A stretch of 58,444 nt of DNA from Gammaproteobacteria bacterium (GCA_030433075.1 JAUILI010000008.1:1-58444), one strand, 5' to 3'. Counted from the stretch's first letter, positions 36,472-47,421 are shown. Notes: generated from the letters alone by a model not told the origin. Made by a program: numbers and translations.

Positions 36472-37272
36472 ATGCTCAAGCAACGTATCCTGACCGCCGT
36501 GCCCCTGGCCGCGGCCTTCCTGGCTGCCCTGTTCTATCTGCCCTCTTCGGCCTTTGCGGGCCTTATTGCCCTATTGCTACTCCTAGCGGGCTGGGAGTGG
36601 GGCGCCCTTGCGGGCCTTCGAGCCGGCCCCCGGGTCGCCTTTTTGCTCGTGCTAGCCTTGCTCCTTGGCGCCCTCCTTGCGCAGCGTGGGCAGCTTGAGC
36701 CCTGGCTGTTCCCCCTGTCCCTTGGGCTTTGGGCTTTCCTTTCCCTGCTGGTACTCACCTTCCCCCGTAGCGCCCCCGTGCTTCGAGGGGTAGGGCTTCG
36801 CCTTGGGCTTGGGGTTTTGGTGCTGGGCCCTGCCTATCTCGCGGTGCTGGTGCTGTATAGCGCGGGCCCTTGGCATCTTCTGTGGGCGCTGGGCGTGGTT
36901 TGGGCTGCCGATATCGGTGCCTACTTTGCTGGGCGCCGCTTTGGGAAACGGAAGCTGGCGCCGGCGGTCAGCCCAGGGAAGAGCTGGGAGGGCGCCCTCG
37001 GGGGGCTCGCCTGTGCGCTCCTTGTATCGCTGGCCTTTGCCTACGCCCTCGCCGTGCCCTGGGGTGCGCCGCTTCTGCTGTTCACCGTACTGATGGCCGT
37101 TCTGTCTATCTTTGGGGATCTATTTGAAAGCGTGCTCAAGCGCACGGCGGGGGTGAAGGACTCGGGAGGGCTTCTGCCGGGGCACGGCGGCGTTTTAGAC
37201 CGCCTCGATGCGCTACTTCCAGCCCTGCCGCTGGCTGCGCTGGGTTTGGGGGCCTTGCCCCCCGCCGCTTAG
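36472..37272 (+). CDS. cdsA: Phosphatidate cytidylyltransferase
   Basis: Multi-pass membrane enzyme (266 aa, about seven hydrophobic segments) that makes CDP-diacylglycerol from phosphatidate and CTP. The signature near the C-terminus ([20 protein letters not shown] then [10 protein letters not shown]) is diagnostic. Acts downstream of PlsB, encoded on the other strand of this window. Confidence 0.96.
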   Translation: MLKQRILTAVPLAAAFLAALFYLPSSAFAGLIALLLLLAGWEWGALAGLRAGPRVAFLLVLALLLGALLAQRGQLEPWLFPLSLGLWAFLSLLVLTFPRSAPVLRGVGLRLGLGVLVLGPAYLAVLVLYSAGPWHLLWALGVVWAADIGAYFAGRRFGKRKLAPAVSPGKSWEGALGGLACALLVSLAFAYALAVPWGAPLLLFTVLMAVLSIFGDLFESVLKRTAGVKDSGGLLPGHGGVLDRLDALLPALPLAALGLGALPPAA

Positions 37273-37283
37273 AAGGGACGCCA

Positions 37284-38471
37284 ATGAAGCCTGATCAGAT
37301 CACCATTCTCGGCGCCACCGGATCCATCGGCGAAAGCACGCTGGCGGTGCTGGCGGAGCACCCAGAGCGCTTCTCCGTTTTTGCGCTCACGGCCCATCGT
37401 CAGGCCGATAAGCTGCTGGAGCAGTGCCGGCGCGTCCGTCCCCGCTATGCGGTGTTGGTGGATCCGGACGGGGCGAAAGAGCTTGCGGCGGCACTGAAGG
37501 CCGAGGGGCTCCCCACGGAGCTGCTCGTGGGGCCCGACGCCCTGGTGACTGTGGCCGAGGCCCCGGAGGTGGACCAGGTTATGGCCGCCATCGTTGGGGC
37601 AGCCGGGCTGCCGCCCACCTTGGCGGCCGCGGAGGCGGGAAAGCGGGTGCTTCTGGCGAATAAGGAAGCCCTGGTGGTGGCGGGTCCTCTCTTTATGGAA
37701 GCCGTCCGCCGCGGTGGGGGCGCCCTACTTCCCATTGATAGCGAGCACAATGCGCTGTTCCAGTGCATGCCCCCGGGCTACGTGGCGGGGCAGCCCCCGG
37801 TCGGGGTGCGAAAGCTTCTGCTCACGGGGTCGGGCGGGCCCTTTCGACGCCGCGATCCGGCCACCCTCGGGGCCGTGACCCCGGAGGAAGCCTGCGCCCA
37901 TCCCAACTGGTCCATGGGGCAAAAGATCTCCGTGGATTCCGCGACCATGATGAACAAGGGGCTCGAGTTTATTGAGGCCTGCCTGCTGTTCGCGACGCCG
38001 CCCAGCGGGATCGAGGTGGTGATCCACCCCGAGTCCGTCATTCACTCCCTGGTCGCCTACGAGGATGGTTCCGTGCTGGCCCAGCTAGGCCCTCCGGATA
38101 TGCGCACGCCCATTGCCGCGGGCCTGTCCTGGCCCGATCGCATCGACGCCGGCGTTTCCCTCCTGGATCTCGTGGCCGTGGGTTCCCTGACCTTTGAGGC
38201 GCCGAGCTTTGAGCGCTTTCCCTGCCTGGCGCTGGCGCTTTCGGCAGCGGAGCGGGGGGGCTTAGCGCCGGCGTGGTTGAACGCCGCCAATGAGGTGGCG
38301 GTGGCCGCCTTCCTGGCGCGGCGCATCGGATATCTGGCGATCCCTGCTATCATCGAAGCGGTGATGCAGGGGGCAACCCTTGCCCCCGCGGAGTCCCTCG
38401 AAGCCGTGCTTGCCGCGGATCGGGAAGCGCGCAGGGCAGCGGAAGCGCTGTTGCCCACCTACGCGGCCTAA
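37284..38471 (+). CDS. dxr: 1-deoxy-D-xylulose 5-phosphate reductoisomerase
   Basis: Committed step of the MEP isoprenoid pathway (forms 2-C-methyl-D-erythritol 4-phosphate); 395 aa. NADPH-binding [16 protein letters not shown] at the N-terminus, [34 protein letters not shown], and [20 protein letters not shown] carry the metal and substrate residues. It starts 11 bp after cdsA. Confidence 0.98.
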   Translation: MKPDQITILGATGSIGESTLAVLAEHPERFSVFALTAHRQADKLLEQCRRVRPRYAVLVDPDGAKELAAALKAEGLPTELLVGPDALVTVAEAPEVDQVMAAIVGAAGLPPTLAAAEAGKRVLLANKEALVVAGPLFMEAVRRGGGALLPIDSEHNALFQCMPPGYVAGQPPVGVRKLLLTGSGGPFRRRDPATLGAVTPEEACAHPNWSMGQKISVDSATMMNKGLEFIEACLLFATPPSGIEVVIHPESVIHSLVAYEDGSVLAQLGPPDMRTPIAAGLSWPDRIDAGVSLLDLVAVGSLTFEAPSFERFPCLALALSAAERGGLAPAWLNAANEVAVAAFLARRIGYLAIPAIIEAVMQGATLAPAESLEAVLAADREARRAAEALLPTYAA

Positions 38472-38492
38472 ATTTCAAGAGAGCACCGCCTC

Positions 38493-39779
38493 ATGGAGCT
38501 GCTTCAAACCATCCTTGCCTTGCTGGTGACCCTCGGAATCCTGGTGACGGTGCACGAGGCTGGGCATTTTTTTGTCGCCCGCTATTTTGGGGTGCGTGTG
38601 CTGCGCTTTTCCCTGGGCATGGGCCCGGTGCTGTGGCGGCGCCAGGGGGCCGGGGGCACGGAGTTCGCGCTGAGCCTTCTGCCCATCGGGGGCTACGTAA
38701 AAATGCTCGAGGGAGACGACGACGGCATCGCCTCGGCGCCGGGGCAGTGCGCCTTCAGCGAGACTCACCCCGCGGCCCGCATTGCCATCGCCCTTGGGGG
38801 GCCGGTGGCGAACCTTCTTTTAGCGGTGCTCGTGTATTGGGTTCTTTTTGTCTCCGGAGTCACGGGGCTCGTTCCCTACGTGAAGGCCCTGGAGGGGGCG
38901 GAGGGGCCCACCGTGGGGGCCCGGGTGCTGGCCGTGGATGGCCAGGAAACCCCCAGTTGGAACGCAGTCAACGAGGCTTTGGTCCGGCGCCTCGGGGAAT
39001 CGGGACAGATCACCTTTACGCTGGAAGGGGACCGGGGCCCCTGGACCCTCGAACGCCCCATCGAGCGCTGGCTCGCCGACGCGGAGGCGCCGCAATTTCT
39101 CACAGAGCTGAATCTTGAGCCCGCTTACCCGGTCGTGCTCGGGCGCATCCTGGAAGCGAGCCCGGCGGAGGCCGCGGGCTTGCGCTCCGGGGACCGCATC
39201 ACCGCCGTGAACGGGGTGGCCGTGGAGCACTGGCGTGCCTTTGTAGACGCCGTGCAGGCCGCCGGCTCGCAAACCCTCACCCTCGCCCTCGAGCGGGGCG
39301 GCGAGTCGCGTCGCCTAGCGGTTCAGCCACGCCTCGAGGACGGCAAAGGATTCCTGGGGGTAGGGCCGGCCTACGCCGTGCAGCGCTGGGGGCTTGGGGA
39401 CGCGTTGGGGGAGGCCCTCGTGGCCACCTGGGATAAGACCGCCATGACCCTGGGTCTCGTGAGGAAGATGGTGCAGGGCCTCGTTTCCACAAGAAACTTG
39501 AGCGGCCCCATCACCATTGCTAAGGTCGCCGGCGATTCTGCGAAGTCCGGGATGGAGACGTTCCTGGGCTTCCTTGCGTTGCTGAGCGTCAGCCTCGCGG
39601 TTTTGAACCTGCTTCCCATACCGGTCCTTGATGGGGGGCACGTGGTGCTACACCTTCTCGAGTGGGTGCGCGGTGCGCCGCTTCCGGAGCGGGTGCAGGC
39701 CCTGGGGGTTCAGGTGGGCTTAATGCTGGTCGTGACCTTAATGGCTGTGGCCCTGATTAACGATTTTTCCCGACTTTAG
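38493..39779 (+). CDS. rseP: Site-2 intramembrane zinc protease RseP
   Basis: Inner-membrane metalloprotease (428 aa) that makes the second cut in RseA and so frees RpoE. The zinc motif is HEAGH at residues 21-25 in the first membrane segment, two periplasmic PDZ domains lie between the first and later segments (second with GLRSGDRITAVNGVAVEHW), and the last ligand is in NLLPIPVLDGGHVV. Its substrate is encoded 34 kb away in the rpoE operon. Confidence 0.97.
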   Translation: MELLQTILALLVTLGILVTVHEAGHFFVARYFGVRVLRFSLGMGPVLWRRQGAGGTEFALSLLPIGGYVKMLEGDDDGIASAPGQCAFSETHPAARIAIALGGPVANLLLAVLVYWVLFVSGVTGLVPYVKALEGAEGPTVGARVLAVDGQETPSWNAVNEALVRRLGESGQITFTLEGDRGPWTLERPIERWLADAEAPQFLTELNLEPAYPVVLGRILEASPAEAAGLRSGDRITAVNGVAVEHWRAFVDAVQAAGSQTLTLALERGGESRRLAVQPRLEDGKGFLGVGPAYAVQRWGLGDALGEALVATWDKTAMTLGLVRKMVQGLVSTRNLSGPITIAKVAGDSAKSGMETFLGFLALLSVSLAVLNLLPIPVLDGGHVVLHLLEWVRGAPLPERVQALGVQVGLMLVVTLMAVALINDFSRL

Positions 39780-39788
39780 AGACGCTTA

Positions 39789-42161
39789 GTGAAATTTCCC
39801 TTTTCTTCCTTTCTGCGCTCGGCGCTGCTTGCGCTGACGCTCGGCTTTGCATCCCTGGGGGCCGTGGCAGAAGACGCCAGCAGCGCCGCGGCGTTCACCA
39901 TTGGGGATATCCGGGTGCAAGGGCTGCAGCGGGTCTCTCCGGGGACGGTATTTGGCTTGCTCCCGGTGAACGTCGGGGATCGCTACGACGAATATTTGGC
40001 CCGGGAGACCCTCCGGTCCCTTTTCTCTTCCGGGTATTTCAGCGATATCGGCGTCGGGCGTGACGGCAACGTGCTGGTGCTCACGCTCCTGGAGCGCCCG
40101 GCCATCGACTCCATCACCCTCGAGGGCAACGAATCCATCGAAAGCGATGCGTTGCTCGAGGGGCTGGCGGGCTCGGGGCTCGCGGAGGGGGAAATCTTTC
40201 AGCGGGCCACCCTTGAGCGGGTCGAGCTCGAGCTGACGCGTCAGTACGTCTCCCAGGGCCGCTATGGCGCGAGCATCGAGGCGGAGGTCGAGGACCTCCC
40301 CCGGAACCGGGTGGCGGTCAAAATCGAGATTGAAGAGGGCTCGGTGGCCAAGGTGCGCCACCTGAACATTGTCGGGAACACGGTGTACTCCGATCGGGAG
40401 CTCCTCGATAGCTTCGAGATGAAGCTTCCGAGCCTCCTTTCCTTCTATAAGAACGACGATCGCTACTCCCGGGAAAAGCTCTCCGGCGACCTCGAGCGAC
40501 TTGAGGCCTATTACAAAGACACGGGCTACGTGAATTTCCGCATCGACTCCACCCAGGTGACCGTCAACCCCGATAAGAGCGAGGTGTACATCACCATCAA
40601 CGTCGATGAGGGCGACAAGTACACGGTCAGTGACGTGGAGCTTGCGGGGGAGCTTAATGACGTTCCCGCGGAGGCCCTCGAATCCCTCCTGCTGGTCTTC
40701 GAAGGGCAAACCTTCTCCCAGGCCCTGGTTACGGCCACGGAAGAACGGCTGACGAGCGCGCTCGGCAATGCCGGCTACACCTTCGCTGAAGCGAACGGTG
40801 TGCCCGAAGTCGAGGAAGACGAAGGCACGGTGCGCCTGCGCTTCTTCGTGGATGCGGGGCAGCGGGCCTATGTGCGTCGGATCAACTTCCGCGGCAACAC
40901 CCTGACCCGGGATAACGTGCTGCGCCGGGAGATGCGCCAGCAGGAGGGGGGCTGGGCCTCCACCTCCCAGATCGACCTGTCCAAGGTGCGCCTTGAGCGT
41001 CTGGGCTACTTCAAAAACGTGAACGTTGAGACCCCGGCCGTTCCTGGCACGGAGAACCAGATCGACGTGGAATTCAGCGTTGAGGAGCAGCCCTCGGGGA
41101 GCATCTCCGGCACCCTGGGCTACGCCCAGCAAGCGGGCCTCATCCTGGGCGCTCAGTACCAGGAGAACAACGTTTTCGGCACGGGGAACTCCACCAGCGT
41201 GGGGATCAACTGGTCCCAGTTCCAGCAGTCCGTGAACTTCAATTTCTTTAACCCCTATTTCACCGTCGACGGCATCAGCCGTGGCTTTAATCTGTTTTAC
41301 CGGGAAACGAACTTTGGGCAGCAAAACATCGCCCGGTTTTTGACCAACGCCTATGGTGCGGGGGTCAACTTCGGTTACCCCATCAGCGAAGTCGAGCGCC
41401 TGAATTTTGGGGTGAATATCGACTACACGGATATCACCGCGGGGCTGTTCCCGGCGCAGGAAATCACCAGCTTCATCCAGTCCGAGGGCAGCACCTTCCT
41501 GAACTACACAGCGAACCTCACCTGGATCAACTCCCAGCTGAACCGGGGGCTCTTCCCCACCCGGGGCTCGTCCCAGAACCTCTCGGCGGAAGTCGCCCTT
41601 CCCGGCAGCGACCTCGCGTTTTTCAAGGTGCGCTACGAGGGGCAGAAGTTCATCCCCCTCGGGCCCATCTTCACCCTTCGGGCCCACACCAAGCTGGGCT
41701 ACGGGGACGCCTTTGGCGGGAGCTCAACGCTGCCCTTCTACGAGCACTTCTTCGCCGGTGGCTTCGGCTCCGTGCGGGGCTTTGAGCTGAATTCCCTGGG
41801 TCCCCGGGCCACCGAACCCCCCGATTCCCCCTTCCAGGGGCGCCGGCCTCAGCCCTTCGGGGGGAATGTGCTGATCAGCGGTGGCCTGGAGGTGATCCTA
41901 CCCGTGCCCTTCGTGGAGGATGACCGGCAGTTTCGCCCCGTGGCCTTCTTTGACTTCGGCAACGTGTTCAACACGGACTGCCCCCGCACCAGCACGCGCT
42001 GCTACGGGCCTTCCTTGGATGACATGCGCTATTCCCTGGGTATTGGGGTGACCTGGCTCAGCGGCTTTGGCCCCCTTTCCTTCGGGGTGGCGCAGGTGTT
42101 CAACGAAGACGCTGATGACCAAACGCAGTTTTTCCAGTTTGAGCTAGGCAGAACGTTCTGA
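39789..42161 (+). CDS. bamA: Outer-membrane protein assembly factor BamA
   Basis: Omp85-family insertase for outer-membrane beta-barrels; 790 aa. Signal peptide (LRSALLALTLGFASLGAVAEDA), five POTRA domains (first FTIGDIRVQGLQRVSPGTVF, fifth AYVRRINFRGNTLTRDNVLR), then the 16-strand barrel with the conserved loop-6 motif VRGF (SVRGFELNSLGPR) and a C-terminal Phe (FELGRTF). GTG start at 39789, 9 bp after rseP. Confidence 0.98.
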   Translation: MKFPFSSFLRSALLALTLGFASLGAVAEDASSAAAFTIGDIRVQGLQRVSPGTVFGLLPVNVGDRYDEYLARETLRSLFSSGYFSDIGVGRDGNVLVLTLLERPAIDSITLEGNESIESDALLEGLAGSGLAEGEIFQRATLERVELELTRQYVSQGRYGASIEAEVEDLPRNRVAVKIEIEEGSVAKVRHLNIVGNTVYSDRELLDSFEMKLPSLLSFYKNDDRYSREKLSGDLERLEAYYKDTGYVNFRIDSTQVTVNPDKSEVYITINVDEGDKYTVSDVELAGELNDVPAEALESLLLVFEGQTFSQALVTATEERLTSALGNAGYTFAEANGVPEVEEDEGTVRLRFFVDAGQRAYVRRINFRGNTLTRDNVLRREMRQQEGGWASTSQIDLSKVRLERLGYFKNVNVETPAVPGTENQIDVEFSVEEQPSGSISGTLGYAQQAGLILGAQYQENNVFGTGNSTSVGINWSQFQQSVNFNFFNPYFTVDGISRGFNLFYRETNFGQQNIARFLTNAYGAGVNFGYPISEVERLNFGVNIDYTDITAGLFPAQEITSFIQSEGSTFLNYTANLTWINSQLNRGLFPTRGSSQNLSAEVALPGSDLAFFKVRYEGQKFIPLGPIFTLRAHTKLGYGDAFGGSSTLPFYEHFFAGGFGSVRGFELNSLGPRATEPPDSPFQGRRPQPFGGNVLISGGLEVILPVPFVEDDRQFRPVAFFDFGNVFNTDCPRTSTRCYGPSLDDMRYSLGIGVTWLSGFGPLSFGVAQVFNEDADDQTQFFQFELGRTF

Positions 42162-42191
42162 TCCTGAGGTGTGCTCGGCGCGCGAGCGCGG

Positions 42192-42197
42192 TACACT
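42192..42197 (+). promoter_or_regulatory. Candidate -10 box for skp
   Basis: GGTACACTG lies in the 100-bp bamA-skp gap, 65 bp before the skp GTG, in the loop of a small palindrome (GCGCGG/CCGCGC). The -35 is weak. It suggests skp-fabZ may also be transcribed independently of bamA. Confidence 0.4.
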
Positions 42198-42261
42198 GCC
42201 GCGCTTGGCGCAGAGGGAAGCGCCTAGGGTTTATCCGTTACCGAATGAGGGAGATGTCACT

Positions 42262-42768
42262 GTGAAGCGAGTACTGGCTTTTGTCCTGGGTCTTGGTGCC
42301 TTGGGCCTCGCCCCCTTGGCCGGGGCGGAACTCAAGATTGCCGTTGTCGATGTGCAAGCCGCCATTGGCCAAACTCAGGAAGCGCAGACCTTCCTTGAAA
42401 AGGTTCAGGAGTCGCTGGAAGCTGACCTGGAGCGAATCCGGGAGCTCACCGCGCAGCGCGCAGAGATCGAAGAGAAGGTCCAGCGGGATGCGGAAGTCAT
42501 GGGTGAGGAAGAGCGTACCCGGCTTTCGGAGGATTATGAGCGCATCACCTCCGACCTCCAGTACCGCACGGAGACCTACCAGAAAGCCGTGAATCGCCGC
42601 CGCAACGAGCTGTTTCAGAAGATGGGCCCCGGCGTGCAAGCCGCCCTCGATGATCTCGTGAAGCTCGAGGCCTACGATTTGGTTCTGCCCCGGAACACGG
42701 TGATCTACGTGAACCCCAAGCACGACATTACGCGCAAGGTCACGGAAGTTCTCGACAAGCAGAGTTAA
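42262..42768 (+). CDS. skp: Periplasmic chaperone Skp/OmpH family
   Basis: Holds unfolded outer-membrane proteins on their way to BamA; 168 aa. Signal peptide MKRVLAFVLGLGALGLAPLAGA, then the OmpH pattern LKIAVVDVQAAIGQTQEAQ, a long charged helical hairpin (residues 45-125) and the C-terminal YDLVLPRNTVIYVNP. I chose the GTG at 42262 after GAGGGAGA; a 31-codon upstream extension has no signal-peptide character. lpxD, which normally follows, is absent. Confidence 0.95.
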   Translation: MKRVLAFVLGLGALGLAPLAGAELKIAVVDVQAAIGQTQEAQTFLEKVQESLEADLERIRELTAQRAEIEEKVQRDAEVMGEEERTRLSEDYERITSDLQYRTETYQKAVNRRRNELFQKMGPGVQAALDDLVKLEAYDLVLPRNTVIYVNPKHDITRKVTEVLDKQS

Positions 42769-42783
42769 GGCAAGGCGACAGTC

Positions 42784-42810
42784 GGCGGCGTCGGTTTCGC
42801 CGGCGCCGCC
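42784..42810 (+). other. Strong hairpin at the skp-fabZ junction
   Basis: GGCGGCG (42784-42790) pairs with CGCCGCC (42804-42810), extended inward by a G-T wobble and three GC pairs around a TTTCG loop. It lies where lpxD would normally be and has no T-run. The fabZ Shine-Dalgarno GAAAGGAG follows 7 nt later. Confidence 0.6.
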
Positions 42811-42831
42811 CCGGCTGAAAGGAGTCTTGCG

Positions 42832-43281
42832 GTGGAATACCCCCTTCCCATAGAAACCATTCTTGAGCGCCTGCCTCACCGTTATCCGTTCCTTCTCGTG
42901 GACCGCGTCCTCGAGGCCGAGCTCGGCGAGTCCATTCGAGCGCTGAAGAACGTCACCATCAACGAGCCCTTCTTTCAGGGGCACTTCCCGGGCCACCCGG
43001 TGATGCCGGGGGTGCTGATGGTGGAAGCCCTGGCGCAAACCGCGGGCATCCTCGCCTTTCTGACCCACAGCCAGCACCCGGAAGACGACGCCGTGGTGTA
43101 TCTCGCGGGCACGGACAAGTGCCGTTTCAAGCGCCCCGTCACCCCCGGGGATCAGCTCATCCTGGAGGCGAAGTTCCTCGTGGATAAGCGTCGCCTGATG
43201 AAGTTCGCCTGCCGCGCGCTCGTGGACGACAAAGTGGTATGCGAGACCGAGCTGATGTGCGCGCAGCGCGCCCTCACCTAG
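42832..43281 (+). CDS. fabZ: 3-hydroxyacyl-ACP dehydratase FabZ
   Basis: Dehydrates 3-hydroxyacyl-ACP in fatty-acid elongation; 149 aa hot-dog fold. The catalytic stretch [20 protein letters not shown] then VEALAQTAG holds His and Glu. N-terminal [20 protein letters not shown] is typical. GTG start with a strong Shine-Dalgarno. fabZ normally sits between lpxD and lpxA; both are missing here, and rnhB follows after 1 bp. Confidence 0.97.
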   Translation: MEYPLPIETILERLPHRYPFLLVDRVLEAELGESIRALKNVTINEPFFQGHFPGHPVMPGVLMVEALAQTAGILAFLTHSQHPEDDAVVYLAGTDKCRFKRPVTPGDQLILEAKFLVDKRRLMKFACRALVDDKVVCETELMCAQRALT

Positions 43282-43282
43282 C

Positions 43283-43945
43283 GTGCCCCCCCGCCGGCCC
43301 CGTCCTCCCCTACCGCTTTGGCTCGCCGACTGGGGCGATGCCCCGGAAGGCTGGATCGCGGGGGTCGATGAAGTGGGGCGCGGCCCCCTGGCCGGGCCCG
43401 TGGTGGCTGCGGCTGTGGTGTTTCCCCCGGGGGAACCCCCTCCCGCGGTCGGGGACTCCAAGACCTTAAGTGCGACCCGGCGCGCGGCCCTGGTGCCGGA
43501 GATCAAGGCGTGCGCCCAGGCCTGGGCCCTCGGCTGGGCGGACGTGGAAGAAATCGACCGGCTGAATATTCTGCAGGCGAGCCTGCTCGCCATGCGGCGG
43601 GCCCTTGCGGGCCTTGGACGCGCACCGGCGCTCGTGCTGGTGGATGGGAATCAGCGCATTCCCGAGCTCCCCTATACCCAGCGAACGGTGCCCCGGGGCG
43701 ATAGCCGGGTGGCGGCCATCGCGGCGGCCTCCATTCTGGCCAAGGAGGCCCGGGATGAAGCGCTCTGCGCCCTGGGTGAGCGCTATCCCGGCTATGGTTT
43801 CGAGCGCCATTCCGGCTATCCTGTGCCCGAGCACCTCGCGGCCCTAGCGTCCCTCGGGCCGACCCCGGCCCATCGCCGAAGCTTTGGGCCCGTGCGCCGG
43901 TGCTTGGCCGCCTTCACCCCGGGAGAGGAACCGAAACCATCGTGA
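43283..43945 (+). CDS. rnhB: Ribonuclease HII
   Basis: Removes ribonucleotides from DNA; 220 aa. [20 protein letters not shown] carries the DEDD-type first Asp-Glu pair, followed by LVDGNQRIP and the [13 protein letters not shown] and [18 protein letters not shown] boxes. GTG start at 43283; the stop overlaps the dnaE GTG as GTGA. The gene usually follows lpxB, absent here. Confidence 0.96.
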   Translation: MPPRRPRPPLPLWLADWGDAPEGWIAGVDEVGRGPLAGPVVAAAVVFPPGEPPPAVGDSKTLSATRRAALVPEIKACAQAWALGWADVEEIDRLNILQASLLAMRRALAGLGRAPALVLVDGNQRIPELPYTQRTVPRGDSRVAAIAAASILAKEARDEALCALGERYPGYGFERHSGYPVPEHLAALASLGPTPAHRRSFGPVRRCLAAFTPGEEPKPS

Positions 43946-46900
43946 CCGCCCCGCCCTTTGTCCATCTTCGCGTGCATTCGGAGTACAGCCTGATTGACGG
44001 GCTGGTCCGGGTGAAGCCGCTGGTGGCCCGGTGCGAAGCCCTCGCCATGCCCGCCGTGGGGCTGACCGATCACAATAATCTCTTCGCTCTCCTAAAGTTC
44101 TATGGCGCTGCCCGAAGCGCGGGGGTAAAGCCCATCGTGGGCTGCGATCTCACCCTACGAGATGAAAAGGGTGGCCTTAGCCAGGTGACTGTTTTTGTTG
44201 AAAACGCCACGGGCTATGGCCACCTCACGCGCCTGATTTCCGATGCTTACCTCGCGCCGGAGCGCGCCTCTGCGGTGGCCGTGGGGAAGGCTGCGCTCCT
44301 TGAGCAGAACGAGGGGTTGCTCCTCCTTCTCGGTCGCCATTCTCCCCTCGGCGCCCTCGTCGAGGAGGACGAGGCTACCTTCGATGGCGCCCTGGCACCC
44401 TGGCAGGAGGCCTTCGGAGACCGCCTCTTCTTCGAGCTCACCCGAACCGGCCGGGCTGGCGAAGAGAGCTGGCTCACCACCGCCATGCTCGCCTCGGCGC
44501 GTCGCGGGGTACCGGTGGTGGCGACCAACGACGTGCGCTTTCTTGAGGCCGGCGACTATGAGGCCCACGAAACCCGGGTATGCATCCATGAGGGTCGGGT
44601 CCTGGGCGATCCTCGCCGGCCCCGGCGCTACAGCGAAGCCCAATACTTCTGCAGCGCCGAGGAGATGCAGGCCCGCTTTGAGGATATCCCGGAGGCCCTC
44701 AGCAACACGGTGGTGATTGCCCAGCGCTGCAATCTCACCCTGTCCCTGGATACCTACTACCTACCGGAATACCCCATCCCTGAGGGGGAAACGCTCGAGG
44801 GCTACTTCCGCCGCGCAAGCTGGGAGGGCCTTGAGGCCCGCCTGGCCCGGCTGCCGGCGCTGCCGGAGGAGGGGGAGCGAGGGCGCAAGGCCTATGAGGC
44901 AAGGCTTCAGGAAGAGCTCGACATCATTTGCCAGATGGACTTCCCGGGCTACTTCCTCATCGTCGCGGAGTTCATTGCCTGGGCGAAGGACAACGGCGTG
45001 CCCGTGGGGCCCGGACGGGGTTCCGGCGCTGGGTCCCTGGTGGCCTATGCGCTGGGCATTACGAACCTCGATCCCCTGGCCTACGACCTGCTGTTTGAGC
45101 GCTTCCTGAATCCCGAACGGGTCTCCATGCCCGACTTCGACGTGGATTTCTGCATGGAAGGGCGGGACCGGGTCATTGGCCACGTGGCTGACCTCTACGG
45201 CGCCGGCGCCGTTTCCCAGATCGTGACCTACGGCACCATGGCGGCGAAGGCCGTGGTGCGGGACGTGGCCCGGGTCCAGGGCAAGCCCTATGGCCTCGCC
45301 GATAAGCTCTCGAAGATGATCCCCTTCGAGGTCGGCATGACCCTGCACAAGGCCCTCGAGCAGGAGCCCACGCTGAAGGCCTTCGTGGCGGAAAACGAAG
45401 AGGTCAGCGAAATCATGGACATGGCCTTCTCCCTGGAAGGCCTGGTGCGCAACATCGGAAAGCATGCGGGCGGGGTCGTTATTGCCCCGGGGCAGCTCAC
45501 GGATTTCGTGCCCCTCGTCACGGACGAGCAGGGCGCTCTCATGACCCAGTTCGATAAGGACGACGTTGAGCGGGCGGGGCTGGTGAAGTTCGACTTCCTG
45601 GGCCTTCGGACCCTCACGATTATCAACTGGGCGCTGGAAGCCATTAACGCCCAGCGCGCCGCGCAGGACGAGCTGCCCCTGGATATCGACGCCATTCCCT
45701 TGGACGACGATCGGGTCTTTGGGCTGCTGAAGCGCGCGGAAACCACCGCCGTGTTCCAGCTTGAATCCCGGGGCATGAAGGAGCTGATCAAGCGCCTGCT
45801 CCCGGATAGCTTTGAGGACATCGTCGCTCTGGTGGCCCTATTCCGCCCCGGGCCCCTGCAGTCTGGCATGGTCGATGACTTCATCGATCGGAAGCACGGG
45901 CGGGCGACGGTCACCTACCCCCATCCGGCCCTCGAACCCATTTTGAGCAACACCTACGGCGTCATCCTCTATCAAGAGCAGGTCATGCAGATCGCCCAGG
46001 TGCTGGCTGGCTACACCCTCGGCGGCGCCGACCTTCTGCGCCGGGCCATGGGTAAGAAAAAGCCCGAGGAAATGGCCAAGCAGCGGGAGATCTTCCTCAC
46101 CGGGGCCGCGGCCCAGGGGATCGACGGCGCCATCGCGTCCCCGATTTTCGATCTCATGGAGAAGTTCGCGGGCTACGGCTTCAACAAGTCCCATTCTGCC
46201 GCCTATGCCCTCGTTTCCTATCAAACGGCCTGGCTGAAGCAGCACTATCCCGCCCCCTTTATGGCGGCGGTGATGTCCTCGGATATGCAGAACACGGACA
46301 AAATTGTCGTGTTCATCGAGGAGGCTCGGCAGATGGGGCTCACCCTTCGGCCCCCGGACGTCAATCACGGGGCTTATCGCTTTCAAGCGACCGCGGAGGG
46401 GGAAATTATCTACGGCCTGGGGGCCATCAAGGGCGTGGGGGAAGGGCCCATCGAGGCCATCGTGGCCAGTCGGACCGAGGCAGGCCCCTACGAGGATCTT
46501 TTCGACCTGTGCCGGCGGGTGGATGCCCGGCGCCTGGGCAAGCGCGTACTCGAAGCCCTGATTCGCGCCGGGGCGCTCGATTCCCTCGCGCCTAAGGCGG
46601 AAGCGGGCCCGGCCCACCGGGGCGCCTTGCTGGCGCAGCTGGACGAAGCCCTTCAGGCCGCCGAGCAAGCGCTGCGCAACGATGCTGCGGGCATGGGGGA
46701 TCTCTTCGGCGGCCTGGAGGCGCCGGCGCCGCCGCCGGGGCTCACGGTGGTGCGTCCCCTAAGCGAGCATGAGCGGCTGCGGGGCGAGAAGGAGACCCTG
46801 GGGCTTTACCTGACCGGCCACCCCATCGATAGCTATGAGGACGAGCTCCGGTCCATGGTGCCCACGCGCCTATCGGAGCTGAAGGCCGATCGCGGTGCGC

Positions 46901-47421
46901 AGCTGGTGGCGGGCCTGGTGGTGGATCTCCGGGTGGTTCGCACCAAACGCGGGGACGCCATTCTCTTCGCCACCATCGACGATCGCAGTAGCCGCCTTGA
47001 GATCCTGATCTCCGGGGAAGTGCTCGATGCCCATCGGGAGAAGCTGGTTAAAGATGCGGTGCTGCTGTTTGAAGGGGAGCTGTCCTTTGATGATTTCTCC
47101 GGCGCCCTACGCATGCGCCGATGTCAGGGCGTTTTCTCCATGACCGAAGCCCGGCAGCGCTTCGCCGTTGCCCTCGAGCTTTGCGTCTCCCAAAAGGATG
47201 AAGCGCTAGGCTTTGCAGCCCAGCTGGCGGAGGCGTTGGCCCCCTATCGGGGGGAGGGCTGCCCCGTCGCGGTGCACTATCGCCGCTGCGATGCCGAAGT
47301 CCGCCTTCGCTTGTCCGACGAGTGGCGCGTGCTCCCCAGCGATGACCTCCTCGAGCGGCTCCGGGAGCGCCTTCCTGTTGACCGGGTTGCTCTGCGTTAC
47401 CCCGAGCACCGTGGACTCTGA
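43942..47421 (+). CDS. dnaE: DNA polymerase III alpha subunit
   Basis: Replicative polymerase, 1159 aa. N-terminal PHP domain ([30 protein letters not shown]), the C-family polymerase active site ([16 protein letters not shown] and [16 protein letters not shown] with two catalytic Asp), the finger region [20 protein letters not shown], and a C-terminal OB domain ([20 protein letters not shown]). Start GTG at 43942 is coupled to rnhB. accA, the usual downstream neighbour, is absent and tilS overlaps instead. Confidence 0.98.
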   Translation: MTAPPFVHLRVHSEYSLIDGLVRVKPLVARCEALAMPAVGLTDHNNLFALLKFYGAARSAGVKPIVGCDLTLRDEKGGLSQVTVFVENATGYGHLTRLISDAYLAPERASAVAVGKAALLEQNEGLLLLLGRHSPLGALVEEDEATFDGALAPWQEAFGDRLFFELTRTGRAGEESWLTTAMLASARRGVPVVATNDVRFLEAGDYEAHETRVCIHEGRVLGDPRRPRRYSEAQYFCSAEEMQARFEDIPEALSNTVVIAQRCNLTLSLDTYYLPEYPIPEGETLEGYFRRASWEGLEARLARLPALPEEGERGRKAYEARLQEELDIICQMDFPGYFLIVAEFIAWAKDNGVPVGPGRGSGAGSLVAYALGITNLDPLAYDLLFERFLNPERVSMPDFDVDFCMEGRDRVIGHVADLYGAGAVSQIVTYGTMAAKAVVRDVARVQGKPYGLADKLSKMIPFEVGMTLHKALEQEPTLKAFVAENEEVSEIMDMAFSLEGLVRNIGKHAGGVVIAPGQLTDFVPLVTDEQGALMTQFDKDDVERAGLVKFDFLGLRTLTIINWALEAINAQRAAQDELPLDIDAIPLDDDRVFGLLKRAETTAVFQLESRGMKELIKRLLPDSFEDIVALVALFRPGPLQSGMVDDFIDRKHGRATVTYPHPALEPILSNTYGVILYQEQVMQIAQVLAGYTLGGADLLRRAMGKKKPEEMAKQREIFLTGAAAQGIDGAIASPIFDLMEKFAGYGFNKSHSAAYALVSYQTAWLKQHYPAPFMAAVMSSDMQNTDKIVVFIEEARQMGLTLRPPDVNHGAYRFQATAEGEIIYGLGAIKGVGEGPIEAIVASRTEAGPYEDLFDLCRRVDARRLGKRVLEALIRAGALDSLAPKAEAGPAHRGALLAQLDEALQAAEQALRNDAAGMGDLFGGLEAPAPPPGLTVVRPLSEHERLRGEKETLGLYLTGHPIDSYEDELRSMVPTRLSELKADRGAQLVAGLVVDLRVVRTKRGDAILFATIDDRSSRLEILISGEVLDAHREKLVKDAVLLFEGELSFDDFSGALRMRRCQGVFSMTEARQRFAVALELCVSQKDEALGFAAQLAEALAPYRGEGCPVAVHYRRCDAEVRLRLSDEWRVLPSDDLLERLRERLPVDRVALRYPEHRGL

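Noticed and set aside
39786-41687. 633-codon open frame opposite bamA
   Set aside because: bamA has full-length family motifs on the plus strand; the antisense frame comes from GC-rich codon bias and shows no recognisable domain. The same applies to long antisense frames opposite lepA (7140-8855), glnD (29001-30542) and fabZ/skp (42238-43593).
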